The notes: generated by a model from the sequence alone, not told the origin. A stretch of DNA of 64,000 nucleotides from Bordetella parapertussis (GCA_945895265.1 CAMDEF010000007.1:62001-126000), one strand, 5' to 3'; counted from the stretch's first letter, positions 40,811-51,377 are shown. A program made the numbers and translations.

Positions 40811-42184
40811 CTAACGATGCAGTTGCCTCATCAGGTCGGCCAACTCAGCCACCGAATGATTTTCAAACGACAATAAGAGTGAAAGAATTGCCTCAACTAA
40901 CTGCGGCTCTTGCCCCTCGGCGTTATGACGAAACTTCGCGATGATGTCTTCGTCTGAGGCCGGATTTTCAGGCTCTCCTTTCGCTAACGGGACATCGACT
41001 TTATGCACGGCACCCGCTTTGCTTGTAATGACCATCGAGGCACCTCGCTGGCTGGGGTAAGCCTTGGTCCAACCATCATCCAGTCTGGAAGTGATGCGCG
41101 AGGCCAAACCTTGAATGTCGAGGTTTGTGACAACAGAGGGTACATAACGGTCTTCGCCAACGTCGCCATAATAGGCCGCCATCGCAACCGAATACGCAAT
41201 ACTAAACTTGGCTCCCTCAGCGGTATCAGGCGTCTCAGTTGTGCCACAAAAACTCACCGCCACTGGGTAGGTCGCCACATCGACACTCTCTATGTCGGCA
41301 AACGCCAACTTGTGGTCCTTCATCACCGCTAATACACCGTCAGCGGCTGGGTGGATATGGCGACACGCCGCGTGCAGTTTGATATATTGATCTGCCAAAT
41401 AGAAATGTTGTCCGAGCCCTTCGAATAAGGTTTCAGCGTGCACCTCATCGGCCATCGCATGAAAGAGGCCTTTTTCAGCCTCAATCACCGTGACCGGCCC
41501 TTTGGCACCACGTTTCGCCATGTCAACCGACAGCACACCTGCCATTGCGGCCTTACCCGGATGCAGAGGTTTAACCATCGAGCCTTCAATCAAAACCTGT
41601 AACAAGCCAGCACCCTGCAAAGTTGCAAGACTTAACGCGCTAGTCATTTGTTCTTGATTCAAATCTGCTAGCACGCCACAGGCCGCCGCCGCGCCTAAGC
41701 CGCCCAACGTGCCGGTCGTATGAAACCCACGAGTCAAATGCGACGGATTCATCGCCTTTGATATCCGATTGACGATGTCGTAACCCAAAATCATCGCCAA
41801 CAAAAAAGCCTTACCGTCCGCCTGCTGTGTCTCAGCGTACGCTAACGCCGCGGGGATCACTGCAACACCCGCATGCACACCACCAAAGCGATAGCCATCA
41901 TCCATATCCAAGGCATGCGCGGTGACGCCATTGCCTAAGGCAGCATGAATGGCGGGCACCTTTTCTTTAAAACCAAATAAGGTTGCCTGCTCAGTGCCCT
42001 GCAAGCTCGACAGATAATCGATCATCATCCCCGGGAAATCCATCTTCAAACCAGCGATCGACACGCCGATTAAATCAATGGTTAACAGCTTAGCCTTATG
42101 TACCACCTCGGGAGGCACATCTTTGAACTGAGCCTTGCAAAAAAACTCAGCAAAAGTCTGGGCAATTGTCTGCTCTTTACTCAT
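40811..42184 (-). CDS. MmgE/PrpD family protein
   Basis: The 457-residue protein belongs to the 2-methylcitrate dehydratase-like MmgE/PrpD superfamily. Landmarks are HALDMDDGYRFGGVHAGVAVIPAALA, GYDIVNRISKAMNPSHLTRGFHTTGTLGGLGAAAA and the KLHAACRHIHPAADG motif in the middle. True PrpD in the methylcitrate cycle travels with prpB and prpC, which are absent here, so another dicarboxylate or hydroxy acid is more likely. The chromate-type transporter genes follow on the same strand. Confidence 0.9.
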   Translation of the reverse strand: MSKEQTIAQTFAEFFCKAQFKDVPPEVVHKAKLLTIDLIGVSIAGLKMDFPGMMIDYLSSLQGTEQATLFGFKEKVPAIHAALGNGVTAHALDMDDGYRFGGVHAGVAVIPAALAYAETQQADGKAFLLAMILGYDIVNRISKAMNPSHLTRGFHTTGTLGGLGAAAACGVLADLNQEQMTSALSLATLQGAGLLQVLIEGSMVKPLHPGKAAMAGVLSVDMAKRGAKGPVTVIEAEKGLFHAMADEVHAETLFEGLGQHFYLADQYIKLHAACRHIHPAADGVLAVMKDHKLAFADIESVDVATYPVAVSFCGTTETPDTAEGAKFSIAYSVAMAAYYGDVGEDRYVPSVVTNLDIQGLASRITSRLDDGWTKAYPSQRGASMVITSKAGAVHKVDVPLAKGEPENPASDEDIIAKFRHNAEGQEPQLVEAILSLLLSFENHSVAELADLMRQLHR

Positions 42185-42319
42185 GTGTTGACTCCATACT
42201 TTATTTATTATTCAGTTGACATGAATGCGCGCCGTTCGCGCAACTTGTTTCTGGCGTTCGTCCGCGTGTTTGACATATTCAGCTGTTTGCTGCGGCAAGA
42301 GGGTTAAAGGCTCGCCCCC

Positions 42320-42775
42320 TTATCTGTCATTGCGCTTCGCGTCTGTCCAGTATTTTTGCATTTCGATAAACAAAAACGAGGCAGACCACGTAATCAAGAT
42401 CAGCCCTGTTAAGGCCTCGACACCCGTCAAGTAGCGCACATAACCTTGTGCAACGAAATCACCGTACCCCACCGTCGTAAAGGTAATAAACGACAGGTAC
42501 ACACAATCAAGAAAAAAACCGTGACCCGCGGTGGCACCCACGATGGTTCCCATGCCTTCGACCTTTAACGATAAAAAATAGCCTAAGGCAAACAACCAGA
42601 TCTCAAGCACATGCGTCACAAAAATCACGCCTACCCCAACCAACACTCTGAACCTAGGTGCCAAATGTGCAATCCTAGGGAGTTTTCGATCAAGCAAAAA
42701 CAGAACCTCGTAGTGAATCAGGATCGCACCTGACACCAAGAGGGTGTTCAACACAAAGGCTAAGAGCAGCAGCAT
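42320..42775 (-). CDS. Two-helix potassium channel-like protein
   Basis: The 151-residue membrane protein has an N-terminal helix, a second hydrophobic segment (about 42-70), and a pore region with the selectivity filter TVGYGD, followed by a last helix (about 123-145). This is the Ion_trans_2 layout of simple prokaryotic K+ channels. No cytoplasmic RCK or ligand domain is attached. It would form a tetrameric channel in the inner membrane. Confidence 0.88.
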   Translation of the reverse strand: MLLLLAFVLNTLLVSGAILIHYEVLFLLDRKLPRIAHLAPRFRVLVGVGVIFVTHVLEIWLFALGYFLSLKVEGMGTIVGATAGHGFFLDCVYLSFITFTTVGYGDFVAQGYVRYLTGVEALTGLILITWSASFLFIEMQKYWTDAKRNDR

Positions 42776-42873
42776 GAGCCCATCTTACAAGATTCACGCC
42801 ACGGGCAGCGTTCGGTCGGGCGCAGTTGGGTGTCCGTGGCTCTATGCGACCTCGCCTGCCTGACAACCGCGTC

Positions 42874-43371
42874 TTAGTCAGACATATCTAAGGCGCAGTC
42901 TACCGCCCGAGCATCAAGCAGCGTGACACACACCGCTGGATCAAGCCCAACCAAGTACCCACGCCGACCACCATTGATGCAAATGCGAGGCAGCGCGAGA
43001 ATACTGCGCTCGATGTACACCGGCATCTTGCGGCGAGTGCCAAAGGGCGAGGTGCCCCCCACCAAAAATCCGCTATGCCGATTGGCGACCTCTGGCTTGC
43101 AAGGCGCCACGGATTTAACCCCAATTTGCCTGGCTAAGTTTTTAGTGGATACCGTTTTGTTGCCATGCATCAAAACAACCAACGGCTCGGCCGCCTCATT
43201 TTGCATAATCAAGGTCTTGACCACCGAAAACGGATCAAGCCCCAATACCTGCGCGCTGTGCTGGGCTCCGCCATGCTCTAGATATTCGTAGGGGTGCTCG
43301 GTAAAGACGATGCCGTGAGCCTTCAAAAAAGCCGTCGCAGGCGTTTCACTGACGTGTACTTTTTTTGCCAT
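42874..43371 (-). CDS. ybaK: Aminoacyl-tRNA deacylase, YbaK type
   Basis: The 165-residue protein matches the YbaK/EbsC editing domain. It shows FSVVKTLIMQ with the catalytic-type lysine, VLMHGNKTVSTKNLARQIG, and the GFLVGGTSPFGTRRKMPVYIE segment. YbaK hydrolyses Cys-tRNA(Pro) in trans to correct misacylation by prolyl-tRNA synthetase. It lies 28 bases after the MltB-type gene on the same strand. Confidence 0.92.
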   Translation of the reverse strand: MAKKVHVSETPATAFLKAHGIVFTEHPYEYLEHGGAQHSAQVLGLDPFSVVKTLIMQNEAAEPLVVLMHGNKTVSTKNLARQIGVKSVAPCKPEVANRHSGFLVGGTSPFGTRRKMPVYIERSILALPRICINGGRRGYLVGLDPAVCVTLLDARAVDCALDMSD

Positions 43372-43399
43372 ATCGTTGCTCTTCTGCCCTCAGCTCATT

Positions 43400-44587
43400 C
43401 TACTTAGGCTTGGCGGCACGCAACGCCTGCAACACGCGCTGCCCAGCACGCCCATCGGGCTTGACGCCAATTGAAGTCTGAAACTCACTAATTGCCAGAC
43501 GGCTTTTTGTACCAATCATGCCATCAATCTCACCAATGTCATAACCTCGGGCCGCTAAACGTTGCTGCACTTCGCGCCGCTCGGCGCGACTGGTACCCGG
43601 GTCGTCTGTGGGCCACGGGGTGCTGAAGCGAGCGCCACCACGCAGTCGATCCGCGAGGTGAGCAATTGACAAGGCATAAGACTCGGCAGCGTTGTAGCTA
43701 TACATGGCATCAAAATTTCGAAACACCATGAACGCGGGCCCGTTTGGGCCTGCTGGCAACAACAAGGCTGCTAGCGTGGTATCACTTGGTATCATCTGGT
43801 CAGGCTTGATAGGCTTGATGCCCAACTTGGTAAATTGAGCTAAAGGCTGACGTGCGGTACGCCCCGTTGGCCCCGCATAGCCCTTGGGCAACTGGACTTC
43901 ATAGCCCCAGTTTGCACCAGTCACCCAACCAGCCTGTTTTAAATAGTTTGCAGTCGATCCTAAGGCATCTGGCACAGAGTTCACAATGTCGCGCTTACCA
44001 TCCCCATCAACATCCACCGCAATCCGTTGATAGGTGGTGGGCATAAACTGCGTTTGACCAAAGGCACCGGCCCACGACCCGACCAAGTTTTGCAAAGGGA
44101 TGTCACCACGTTGAGCGATCTTTAGTGTGGCCCATAACTCACCTTTAAAAAAAGCCTGGCGTTTATTGGCACAGACCAACGTGACTAACGACCGCACCAA
44201 TGCGCGAGTTCCTTGTATCCGCCCAAAGTTCGATTCGACCCCCCAAACAGCCACGATGGTGTACCGATCGACTCCATATTTTTGCTCAGCCTCGGCAAGC
44301 GTCTTAGACCACTCTTTGAGCTTGGCCTGCCCATCGGCCACGCGCTCATCATCGACTAAACCCGCCAAATAATCCCAAATGGGGGTGCGAAATTCAGGTT
44401 GAAAATCAAAAGCCTTCAGTACCGTTTCATCAGGCTCGATGCCCTTAAAGGCCAAGTCAAGTGTTTGGGCACTGACACCCTGCGCAACGGCAGCCTGTCT
44501 CAACCCTGCAACACAGGTCTCAAAAGTTTGCGCATTGGCGACATAAGCTACGCAAGATAACGCAAGTGCGCTCAAGGCTTTTTTCAT
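43400..44587 (-). CDS. Lytic murein transglycosylase, MltB type
   Basis: The 395-residue periplasmic enzyme has a signal peptide (ending in VANAQ), an SLT_2 domain with the catalytic glutamate in VWGVESNFGRIQG and the FGQTQFMPTTYQRIAVD motif, and a C-terminal peptidoglycan-binding domain (VQQRLAARGYDIGEIDGMIG). It cleaves the glycan strand with 1,6-anhydro product. No lipobox is present, so it is soluble in the periplasm. It is a second transglycosylase in this window, of a different family from the one at 5.2 kb. Confidence 0.93.
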   Translation of the reverse strand: MKKALSALALSCVAYVANAQTFETCVAGLRQAAVAQGVSAQTLDLAFKGIEPDETVLKAFDFQPEFRTPIWDYLAGLVDDERVADGQAKLKEWSKTLAEAEQKYGVDRYTIVAVWGVESNFGRIQGTRALVRSLVTLVCANKRQAFFKGELWATLKIAQRGDIPLQNLVGSWAGAFGQTQFMPTTYQRIAVDVDGDGKRDIVNSVPDALGSTANYLKQAGWVTGANWGYEVQLPKGYAGPTGRTARQPLAQFTKLGIKPIKPDQMIPSDTTLAALLLPAGPNGPAFMVFRNFDAMYSYNAAESYALSIAHLADRLRGGARFSTPWPTDDPGTSRAERREVQQRLAARGYDIGEIDGMIGTKSRLAISEFQTSIGVKPDGRAGQRVLQALRAAKPK

Positions 44588-44713
44588 GGGTAAGGCTCTG
44601 AGTCGTAGGAACCATAAATGTACACGCTAAAGGCCTCGTGCAGCCCCCCTCACCCAACGTTGTTTTTACGCTAGCATAGGCAGCATGACGAGCGCGCAAA
44701 CTGAATAACAATC

Positions 44714-46105
44714 GTGAAAAAAAAGAAAATCCCAGCAGTTGAAACCTTAGCCAAGCCCAAACCCCTCACCACACGCACCGCCAAATTATTGCGTGATGAA
44801 GGGCACGCTTGGTATCACGTCTTGCGTTACGACTGGTTCTACCTGGTGATGCTTGTCACAGGCTTAGTCTTATTGATATTTTTTTGGCAACCTTTGCCCC
44901 CTAAAACTTTAGGTATCGCAGTGGGTCGCGAAGGCACTTCGGATGGCGTTTACGGTGAAAAATTGGTGTCTTTTTTTGCCGAGCATGGTGTCAAACTTAA
45001 TGTGACGTATACAGAGGGCGGCAAACAGCCAATCGCAGCCATGCAACGCGAGGACTCGATTCAAAGTGCCCTAGTTTTAGGCGGTCTACATAAAAAGCAC
45101 GAGCTCGATAACTTTTGGTCTTTAGGTAGCTCTCAGTACGAACCATTGTGGGTTTTCTATCGCGCAAACGCTTTCACAGGCGATGACCCCATTGTTCATT
45201 TCGCAATAACTGGCATGGCAATCGGTGAGTCAAACTCTGGATCAAACACGATTGCTCACCAAATCCTAGCGAGCGGACGCAGGGACACGAATGTCAAAGT
45301 CAAATTTTTTGAATGGCCTTATTTGAAGTCAGTCGATGCACTCTTGGCCGGTGAAATCAATGCGTTAGCTGCGGTCGATGGCATTGACTCGCCAATCATA
45401 AAAAAGCTTTTAGTCGACCCCAACATTAAGATTGCTAATTTTTCGTTCGCTCCCGCCTACGCTAAGCGGCTTCCGCATTTGGATCTTGTAACGATCCCTA
45501 GAGGCTCGTTTATGACTGCGCCTACATATCCAGCAACTGATATCAACATGGTCGCGACGAGCTTAACCTTAGTCGTTCAAAAGGATCTTCATCCCGCACT
45601 GCAACTGCTGTTCTTAATGGCAATCGATCACTTAGGCGATTCACGTGATCAATTCTTTGCCAAGCCCGGTGAATTTCCGTCTTATAAAGACACTAGTATC
45701 CCGCTTGCTCCACTCGCCAAACAGTATTTTTCAAATGGGCCACCAACAAGCCTGCAATACCTTCCTTTTTGGGCCGCAAGCTTTATCGATCGAATTTGGT
45801 TTTTTGTTCTCGGCAGTCTGGCAGTCATCTACCCGTTGTATCGCTTGATTCCAAACTATCGAACGACGCTTGGACAACTTAAAGTGAACGATGCCTACGA
45901 TATGCTGCACGCCACTCAATTGCGGTTTGCGCAAGCGCAAACTCAAGAAGAGTTTGACCACATCATGCAGGATTTTCTTCAACTACAGCGTGAGATTGAA
46001 GATTGGATTCCCAAACTCAATATTCCGGCCTACTATGGTCTGCTTCGCCCGATTGAGTTGATCAAAAAGGTTGCGCTTGAGCGACAAGCTTTTTTGAAAG
46101 GGTGA
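44714..46105 (+). CDS. Membrane-anchored TAXI-family solute-binding-like protein
   Basis: The 463-residue protein starts at GTG with a basic cytoplasmic tail of about 40 residues, then a membrane helix (about 43-60), a TAXI/NMT1-like binding domain (about 65-345; GREGTSDGVYGEKLVSFFAEHG and VDALLAGEINALAAVDG), a second helix (about 358-378) and a cytoplasmic C-terminal helical domain of about 80 residues. Ordinary TAXI proteins are cleaved and serve a TRAP permease; none is adjacent here. Its two-helix form is known as a separate TAXI subgroup whose role is unclear. Transport or sensing are both possible. Confidence 0.82.
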   Translation: MKKKKIPAVETLAKPKPLTTRTAKLLRDEGHAWYHVLRYDWFYLVMLVTGLVLLIFFWQPLPPKTLGIAVGREGTSDGVYGEKLVSFFAEHGVKLNVTYTEGGKQPIAAMQREDSIQSALVLGGLHKKHELDNFWSLGSSQYEPLWVFYRANAFTGDDPIVHFAITGMAIGESNSGSNTIAHQILASGRRDTNVKVKFFEWPYLKSVDALLAGEINALAAVDGIDSPIIKKLLVDPNIKIANFSFAPAYAKRLPHLDLVTIPRGSFMTAPTYPATDINMVATSLTLVVQKDLHPALQLLFLMAIDHLGDSRDQFFAKPGEFPSYKDTSIPLAPLAKQYFSNGPPTSLQYLPFWAASFIDRIWFFVLGSLAVIYPLYRLIPNYRTTLGQLKVNDAYDMLHATQLRFAQAQTQEEFDHIMQDFLQLQREIEDWIPKLNIPAYYGLLRPIELIKKVALERQAFLKG

Positions 46106-46145
46106 AGACTTCATCAAAAAAGGCTTGCTCGTCGCTCGATTTTTT
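46079..46145 (+). terminator. Large terminator overlapping the 3' end of the TAXI gene
   Basis: The arm 46079-46097 (GAGCGAC then AAGC then TTTTTTGA) pairs with 46114-46137 (TCAAAAAA, GCTT and GTCGCTC) with small bulges. A run of six T at 46140-46145 follows. The stop codon lies in the loop. The stem and T-run fit an intrinsic terminator for the plus-strand transcript. Confidence 0.6.
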
Positions 46146-46195
46146 ACTGCGGATCAAGCCAACACCACCATCAATCATGCTGGCTGCATCCCAGC

Positions 46196-47185
46196 TCAAT
46201 CAAGCACCAGGGCCTCTCGACGAATCACCTCACCCCACGCCGGCACCTCTTTGCTGATGAGGCTGGCAAAGCTCTTCGGATCCAGCATAACCGGATCACC
46301 ATTACTTTTTAAAACAGCCTCAGCTTTCGGGTTTGTTGTAATCAACCGAGCTGCCTCAAAGAGTCTTGTAATGATAGGTTCGGGTGTCCCTGCAGGCGCC
46401 AACAAACCCATCCAAAAAAGCACCTCAAAATTAGTAAAGCCCGCCTCAGCCATTGTGGGCACGTCAGGCAGTTGAGCAATACGCTTTGACGAAGTCACCG
46501 CCAACGCCTTGAGCTTGCCCGCCTGAACATTGGGCACCGTGCTTAAGGTATCAAAGCCGGCGCTCAGTTCTCCACTGATGATTGCCATGCCAGCCAACGC
46601 GCCGCTTTTGTAGGGCACGTGCGTCGTTTTGATGTTGACACGGTTACTGAGAGACACAAAAATGAGATGCGCCATATTGCCTTGCCCACCTGAGCCGTAA
46701 GTCAATTTTTCGGGCTGTGCCTGAGCGTAACGGATTAGATCTTGAGTGTTATTCACTGCATTTTTTTGTGCCCACTCTGGATTTACCGCCAAAATGAACG
46801 GTGCCTCGATGATCATCGTAATTGGTGCAAAATCTGACGCTTTGTAGGTGATCTGTTTGTACAGTTGTGGGTTGATAGTGATGCTGCTCGAATTCGTGAC
46901 AAGCAAGGTATAGCCGTCGGGTGTTGCCCGTGCAACTTCGCCCACGCCAATGGCACCATTCGCGCCCGGCTTGTTCTCAACGACAACCGGCTGTCCTAAC
47001 GATTTTGCCAATTGCTCAGCCATCACTCGAGCCACAGTGTCAGTCACCGAGCCCGCTGGAAACCCAACCACAATGCGAAGCGGTTTGCTGGGCCACGACT
47101 TTGCCAAGTCTTGGGCATGGGCTGTCGTTAGTGCCAAGCAACCAACGGCGATCAAGGTACTTAGTCTGCGGATTAGGTTTATCAT
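46196..47185 (-). CDS. Bug-type tripartite tricarboxylate transporter receptor
   Basis: The 329-residue periplasmic binding protein has a signal peptide ending near TAHAQ. It shows the Bug/TctC signatures: WPSKPLRIVVGFPAGSVTDTVARVMA, VVENKPGANGAIG, and DVPTMAEAGF. Bugs bind carboxylic acids and are strongly expanded in Alcaligenaceae. No TctA or TctB genes are present, as is common for these orphans. It lies downstream of ppc on the same strand by 57 bases, which may hint at a C4-acid ligand, but this is weak. Confidence 0.92.
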   Translation of the reverse strand: MINLIRRLSTLIAVGCLALTTAHAQDLAKSWPSKPLRIVVGFPAGSVTDTVARVMAEQLAKSLGQPVVVENKPGANGAIGVGEVARATPDGYTLLVTNSSSITINPQLYKQITYKASDFAPITMIIEAPFILAVNPEWAQKNAVNNTQDLIRYAQAQPEKLTYGSGGQGNMAHLIFVSLSNRVNIKTTHVPYKSGALAGMAIISGELSAGFDTLSTVPNVQAGKLKALAVTSSKRIAQLPDVPTMAEAGFTNFEVLFWMGLLAPAGTPEPIITRLFEAARLITTNPKAEAVLKSNGDPVMLDPKSFASLISKEVPAWGEVIRREALVLD

Positions 47186-47242
47186 TTTTTGTCTCCGGAA
47201 AGAATATCAAACCGATCTTAGTCGATACACTGGTGCGTTGTC

Positions 47243-50065
47243 TTAACCCGTATTTCGTAAACCCGCTGAAATGCCATTGATCGACAGGTGAATACCAAGT
47301 CGTACCCTCTCATCAGCCTTACCTTCTCGATAGCGCCGGATCAGCTCGACTTGCAGATGATGCAAGGGGTCAATGTACGGAAAGCGATGACGAATCGAGC
47401 GGGCTAGCGTCGGGTTATTGGCCAGCCGGTGCTTTTCACCGGTGATCAATGAAATCACCTCAGCGGTTTTCAGCCATTCTGCCTCAAGGATAGAAAAAAT
47501 ATTTTTACGCAATTTGATGTCAGGTACCAATTCACTGTAGCGCGATGCCAAGGCCAAGTCGCTTTTCGCTAGCACCATATCGATGTTAGATAAAAGAGTT
47601 TTAAAGAAGGGCCATTGCTTCACCATTTTTTGCAATAACGCGATCGCTGCTTTGCGCTCTTTGACGTTCGAGCGGTTCAAAAACTCTTGTACCGCAGAAC
47701 CAAAGCCAAACCAACCTGGCAAGGTCAAACGGCTTTGACCCCAACTAAAGCCCCACGGGATCGCTCGCAAATCTTCAATTTTTTGAGTGGCTTTTCGTGA
47801 AGCGGGGCGCGAACCAATGTTTAGTTCGGCAATTTCTCTGATCGGTGTTGCAGCAAAGAAAAACTCTTCAAACCCAGGCGTCTCGTAGACCAAACGTCGA
47901 TAGGCGTTCATGCTGGCTTGTGACAACTGCGCCGCAGTCTCTAAGAAATTAGTCGGTGCGCTCTTGGTCGGCTGCAACAAGGTAGCTTCTAAGGTGGCTG
48001 CAACAAGAGTCTCTAAATTACGGCGACCAATTTCTGGGTTGGCGTACTTTGAGCCGATCACCTCACCCTGTTCGGTTAAGCGGATCTGACCGCGCACGGT
48101 ACCCGGCGGTTGCGCCAAAATCGCTTGGTAACTTGGCCCACCACCACGCCCTACCGTACCACCGCGCCCATGAAACATCCGCAACTGAATATTGTGCGTT
48201 GTCGCTAAGCGCTCAAAGTCTTCGACCAGCGCCACCTCAGCTTGGTACAGCTCCCAGTTGCTGGTAAAAATTCCTCCGTCCTTATTGCTATCGGAATACC
48301 CCAACATGATGTCTTGCTCGGCGCCAGACCGTTTCATCATGTCTGCGACGCCAGGTAAGGCATAAAACTCACGCATGATGCGAGCAGAGTTGCGCAAGTC
48401 TGCAATTGTTTCAAACAACGGGACTGTAATTAAATCAACCACGGCTCGGTCATCAAGGGTGCGTCGCAACAACCCAACTTCTTTCTGCAGCACCAACACC
48501 TCAAGCAAATCACTCACATCCTCTGTGTGACTGATGATGTAGTGGCGAATCGCCTCTACCCCGTAAATTGTTCGCGACTTAAAGGCCTCTTGAAAAATCG
48601 CCAATTCAGCCTCCGTGTGATCAGAATACGTAAAGCCATGAATACGCAAAGGCCTAGGGTCTTGCAAAACCTTCAAGAGCACGGCGCGTTTGTCGACTTC
48701 ATTCAAACTTGAATAGGTTTTCTCAAGGCGCGCCTGATCAAGCAACTCTGCAACGACTTTCTCGTGTTGATCTGAGCTTTGACGTAAGTCAACAGAGGCC
48801 AGGTGAAAACCAAACACCTCTACGGCTCGGATCAAAGGGCGCAAGCGCTGCGCAGACAGCGCCTGTGCGCTTTGGCTATGCAGTGATGCTTGAATCACCT
48901 GCAGATCACTCAAGAATGTTTGCGCGTTTGGATAAGGATTTTGCGGATCAACCGCATGCCGTGCGGCATCACCACCAGTCAAATATTTTAAGGTGGCGGC
49001 CAAGCGAGCATACATACCGGTCAACGCACGTCGGTATGGCTCATCGAGGCGATGAACACTGGCATCGGGCGAGCTTTCTGCCAAGGCCTGCATCTCGGCC
49101 GGAAACTCAACCAGCATGGACGAAAGCGATAACTCGCCGCCAAGATAATGCACATCGGTCAAGTAATAGCGCAAGACCATTTCTGCCTGTCGCCTCAACG
49201 CCTCGTTGAGTGTCTGCGCATTGACGTTTGGATTGCCATCTCGGTCACCACCGATCCACTGGCCCATACGCAAAAACGGCGCGACAGGTTGCTGCCCAAG
49301 CGACTCTTCAAGCGACGCATAAATTTTGGGAATTTCAGGCAAAAACGTGGATTCGTAATAGCTCAGTGAATTTTCAATTTCATCTGACACGGTGAGCTTT
49401 GATAGTCGCAACAAACGCGTCTGCCACAGTTGCATGACGCGGGCACGCATGCGCGCTTCATTCGCCGCCAATTCGCGCGGCAGCAGCGCATCTTTGGATG
49501 CGTGAGGATCAGAACCACGCGCCTTGATGTCATCGCGTTCGTTTAATAATTGAGCCAGGCTGCGCTCGGCACTTAAGATACTTTGACGCTGAACTTCAGT
49601 CGGATGCGCCGTTAATACAGGCGACACAAAACTATTTGCCAGTGTTTGAGAGATGACTTTATTTGTAATGCCCGCAGTACGCATCCGTTGCAACGCGACC
49701 TCGATGCTCCCTTCTTGGGCGTTACCCGCGCGCTCGTGAATCATTCGACGTCGAATATGGTGCCGGTCTTCGGCAAGGTTCGCCAGATGACTGAAAAAGG
49801 TAAATCCACGAATCACGCTCACAGCACGATCGCTTGGCAAGGCTTTCAAAAGTTTTTTTAGCTTTTTATCTGCCTCATCGTTTGCGTCAAGCCTAAACGA
49901 GACTGAGAGTTGACGAATATTCTCGATCAGTTCGTAGATCTCTAGACCCTCTTGTTCACGAATGACATCGCCGAGCAAACGCCCAAGCAGGCGAATATCT
50001 TCAACGAGTGGGCGCTCGTTATCGCGCGATCGAATTTTTGAAGTGGCAGCAGTGGCTTTGAGCAT
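47243..50065 (-). CDS. ppc: Phosphoenolpyruvate carboxylase
   Basis: The 940-residue enzyme fixes bicarbonate onto PEP to give oxaloacetate, refilling the citric acid cycle. The start at 50065 ([16 protein letters not shown]) is chosen because AGGA lies five bases upstream; the frame is open to 50146 without a better signal. Active-site motifs are present: [11 protein letters not shown] with the catalytic histidine, [26 protein letters not shown], and the C-terminal end RNTG. With maeB and fumC in the same window it forms part of the C4 node. Confidence 0.97.
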   Translation of the reverse strand: MLKATAATSKIRSRDNERPLVEDIRLLGRLLGDVIREQEGLEIYELIENIRQLSVSFRLDANDEADKKLKKLLKALPSDRAVSVIRGFTFFSHLANLAEDRHHIRRRMIHERAGNAQEGSIEVALQRMRTAGITNKVISQTLANSFVSPVLTAHPTEVQRQSILSAERSLAQLLNERDDIKARGSDPHASKDALLPRELAANEARMRARVMQLWQTRLLRLSKLTVSDEIENSLSYYESTFLPEIPKIYASLEESLGQQPVAPFLRMGQWIGGDRDGNPNVNAQTLNEALRRQAEMVLRYYLTDVHYLGGELSLSSMLVEFPAEMQALAESSPDASVHRLDEPYRRALTGMYARLAATLKYLTGGDAARHAVDPQNPYPNAQTFLSDLQVIQASLHSQSAQALSAQRLRPLIRAVEVFGFHLASVDLRQSSDQHEKVVAELLDQARLEKTYSSLNEVDKRAVLLKVLQDPRPLRIHGFTYSDHTEAELAIFQEAFKSRTIYGVEAIRHYIISHTEDVSDLLEVLVLQKEVGLLRRTLDDRAVVDLITVPLFETIADLRNSARIMREFYALPGVADMMKRSGAEQDIMLGYSDSNKDGGIFTSNWELYQAEVALVEDFERLATTHNIQLRMFHGRGGTVGRGGGPSYQAILAQPPGTVRGQIRLTEQGEVIGSKYANPEIGRRNLETLVAATLEATLLQPTKSAPTNFLETAAQLSQASMNAYRRLVYETPGFEEFFFAATPIREIAELNIGSRPASRKATQKIEDLRAIPWGFSWGQSRLTLPGWFGFGSAVQEFLNRSNVKERKAAIALLQKMVKQWPFFKTLLSNIDMVLAKSDLALASRYSELVPDIKLRKNIFSILEAEWLKTAEVISLITGEKHRLANNPTLARSIRHRFPYIDPLHHLQVELIRRYREGKADERVRLGIHLSINGISAGLRNTG

Positions 50066-50401
50066 CGCGATCCTAACCAGATTAAGGGTTTCGAAACACT
50101 CGCGAGCGCTGTATGCCAAAAGAGAAAACCGCAATCCATGGCGCAACGGGCATCGCTTGTGTGGAAAGGGTCGCTTGTTGAGCTGCTGTCTCTACAGCAA
50201 TACAACCTCTATAGGGTAAATACTACAGGTCTTAAGGGATTTTTCCAATCAAAAAAATGTAACCGCGCCCCCAACTAAAATTACACCTCTTTCAGAAAAG
50301 TATATGTTAGCCTTTAAGCGTAGCAAAAAAAAACGTTCTTTTGACTGCACAGGCTTGTTGAGTTCAGTCAATGATTTTTTAATCTAGACGAGTTCTCACA
50401 A
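50066..50401. other. Divergent intergenic region between ppc and an outer-membrane gene
   Basis: These 336 bases hold no supported gene. The right half is AT-rich, with a nine-base A-run near 50325. It should contain the promoters of ppc on the minus strand and of the outer-membrane protein gene on the plus strand. I see no transposon-like repeat or RNA gene in it. Confidence 0.5.
50358..50385 (+). promoter_or_regulatory. Candidate promoter of the outer-membrane barrel gene
   Basis: TTGAGT (50358-50363) and TAATCT (50380-50385) are spaced by 16 bases and lie just before the ATG at 50402. Match to the consensus is fair, and the resulting leader would be very short. The call is tentative. Confidence 0.3.
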
Positions 50402-51250
50402 ATGACCCGTATAAAAGCAATCGTAGCCACCTGTTTGAGCATGGCTTTCGCCAATTCGTGTTTCGCTGCCGACCCCGCGGCCCGCGCGCAAGTCGCTGAT
50501 GCAAACAAGGCAGCAGCCTCTGCACCTTTAGATAAAGAAGAGATGGCTAAGCAGTTGGCCAATCCCATCGCAAATATGATTTCGATGCCTATTCAGTGGT
50601 CGTATGGTGGCAAGATGGGTGCCGACCAGAAAGGTAGTAATCAAACACTCTTGCTTCAACCTGTGGCCCCCATTAATTTAGGTGGCGGAGACCTTTTCAT
50701 TGTTCGGCCGATTCTCGCGTCAGTGGCAATGAATGACATCAACGGGTTTTCTGGCAGCGCCGTCGCCAACATCACCCTAGAGTCTTTCTATGCCCCTAAA
50801 ACAGGATCCTCCTGGATTTGGGGTGTCGGGCCGTATGCCACTGCGCCGCTCAATCAGACTGGTAATTTTGGCTCACTACAAACTGGCGTGGGCGTAACCG
50901 GAGTCGTTTTAAATCGAGACGGCCCTTGGACTTACGGCATCTTGAGTTATCGGTCGTGGAGTACAGGCGGCAACGCAACATACGGCACGCAAAACAATCT
51001 GTACGGACAGCCATTTCTTGCGTACACCACCAAGAGTGCCTGGACGTATTCCGCCAACATGCAAGCGCTCTACAACTACGACACCGGCCGAACCACGAAT
51101 CCGCTTTATGTCGGCGTGTCTAAGCTAGAGGTCTTTGGCAAGCAACCTGTGCAGTTCAGTCTGGGGGCAACTTATTACCTAAGCTCAACACCCGAAGGGC
51201 CACAGGGCTGGGGCGCACGGGCAACACTGACGTTCGTTTTTCCTGAGTAA
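50402..51250 (+). CDS. Exported outer-membrane beta-barrel-like protein
   Basis: The 282-residue protein has a signal peptide ending in CFAAD. After an Ala/Lys-rich spacer comes LANPIANMISMPIQWSYGGKMG, the start of the group of outer-membrane proteins often annotated neuromedin U or MetA-pathway-of-phenol-degradation-like (PF13557-like). The rest alternates strand-type segments with aromatic girdles and ends in an aromatic strand (RATLTFVFPE). It is probably a small outer-membrane channel. It heads a run of three exported-protein genes. Confidence 0.72.
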   Translation: MTRIKAIVATCLSMAFANSCFAADPAARAQVADANKAAASAPLDKEEMAKQLANPIANMISMPIQWSYGGKMGADQKGSNQTLLLQPVAPINLGGGDLFIVRPILASVAMNDINGFSGSAVANITLESFYAPKTGSSWIWGVGPYATAPLNQTGNFGSLQTGVGVTGVVLNRDGPWTYGILSYRSWSTGGNATYGTQNNLYGQPFLAYTTKSAWTYSANMQALYNYDTGRTTNPLYVGVSKLEVFGKQPVQFSLGATYYLSSTPEGPQGWGARATLTFVFPE

Positions 51251-51324
51251 AGCGCTGATCGCCGCTGTTTAAACCAGTTCATTTTTTGGGTGCTGGCATT
51301 GAGAGTCGGCGCAGCCTCTTCTTT

Positions 51325-51352
51325 TCACACTTGCCTAGTTTGCCTAGTGTGA
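51325..51352 (+). terminator. Hairpin between the barrel gene and the amidohydrolase gene
   Basis: TCACACT (51325-51331) pairs with AGTGTGA (51346-51352) around a 14-base loop that contains a repeated TGCCTAGT. A pyrimidine-rich tract follows but not a pure T-run. It may end the upstream transcript or structure the leader of the downstream gene. Confidence 0.35.
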
Positions 51353-51377
51353 TCTCTTCCATTTTCCTGCAAAAATT

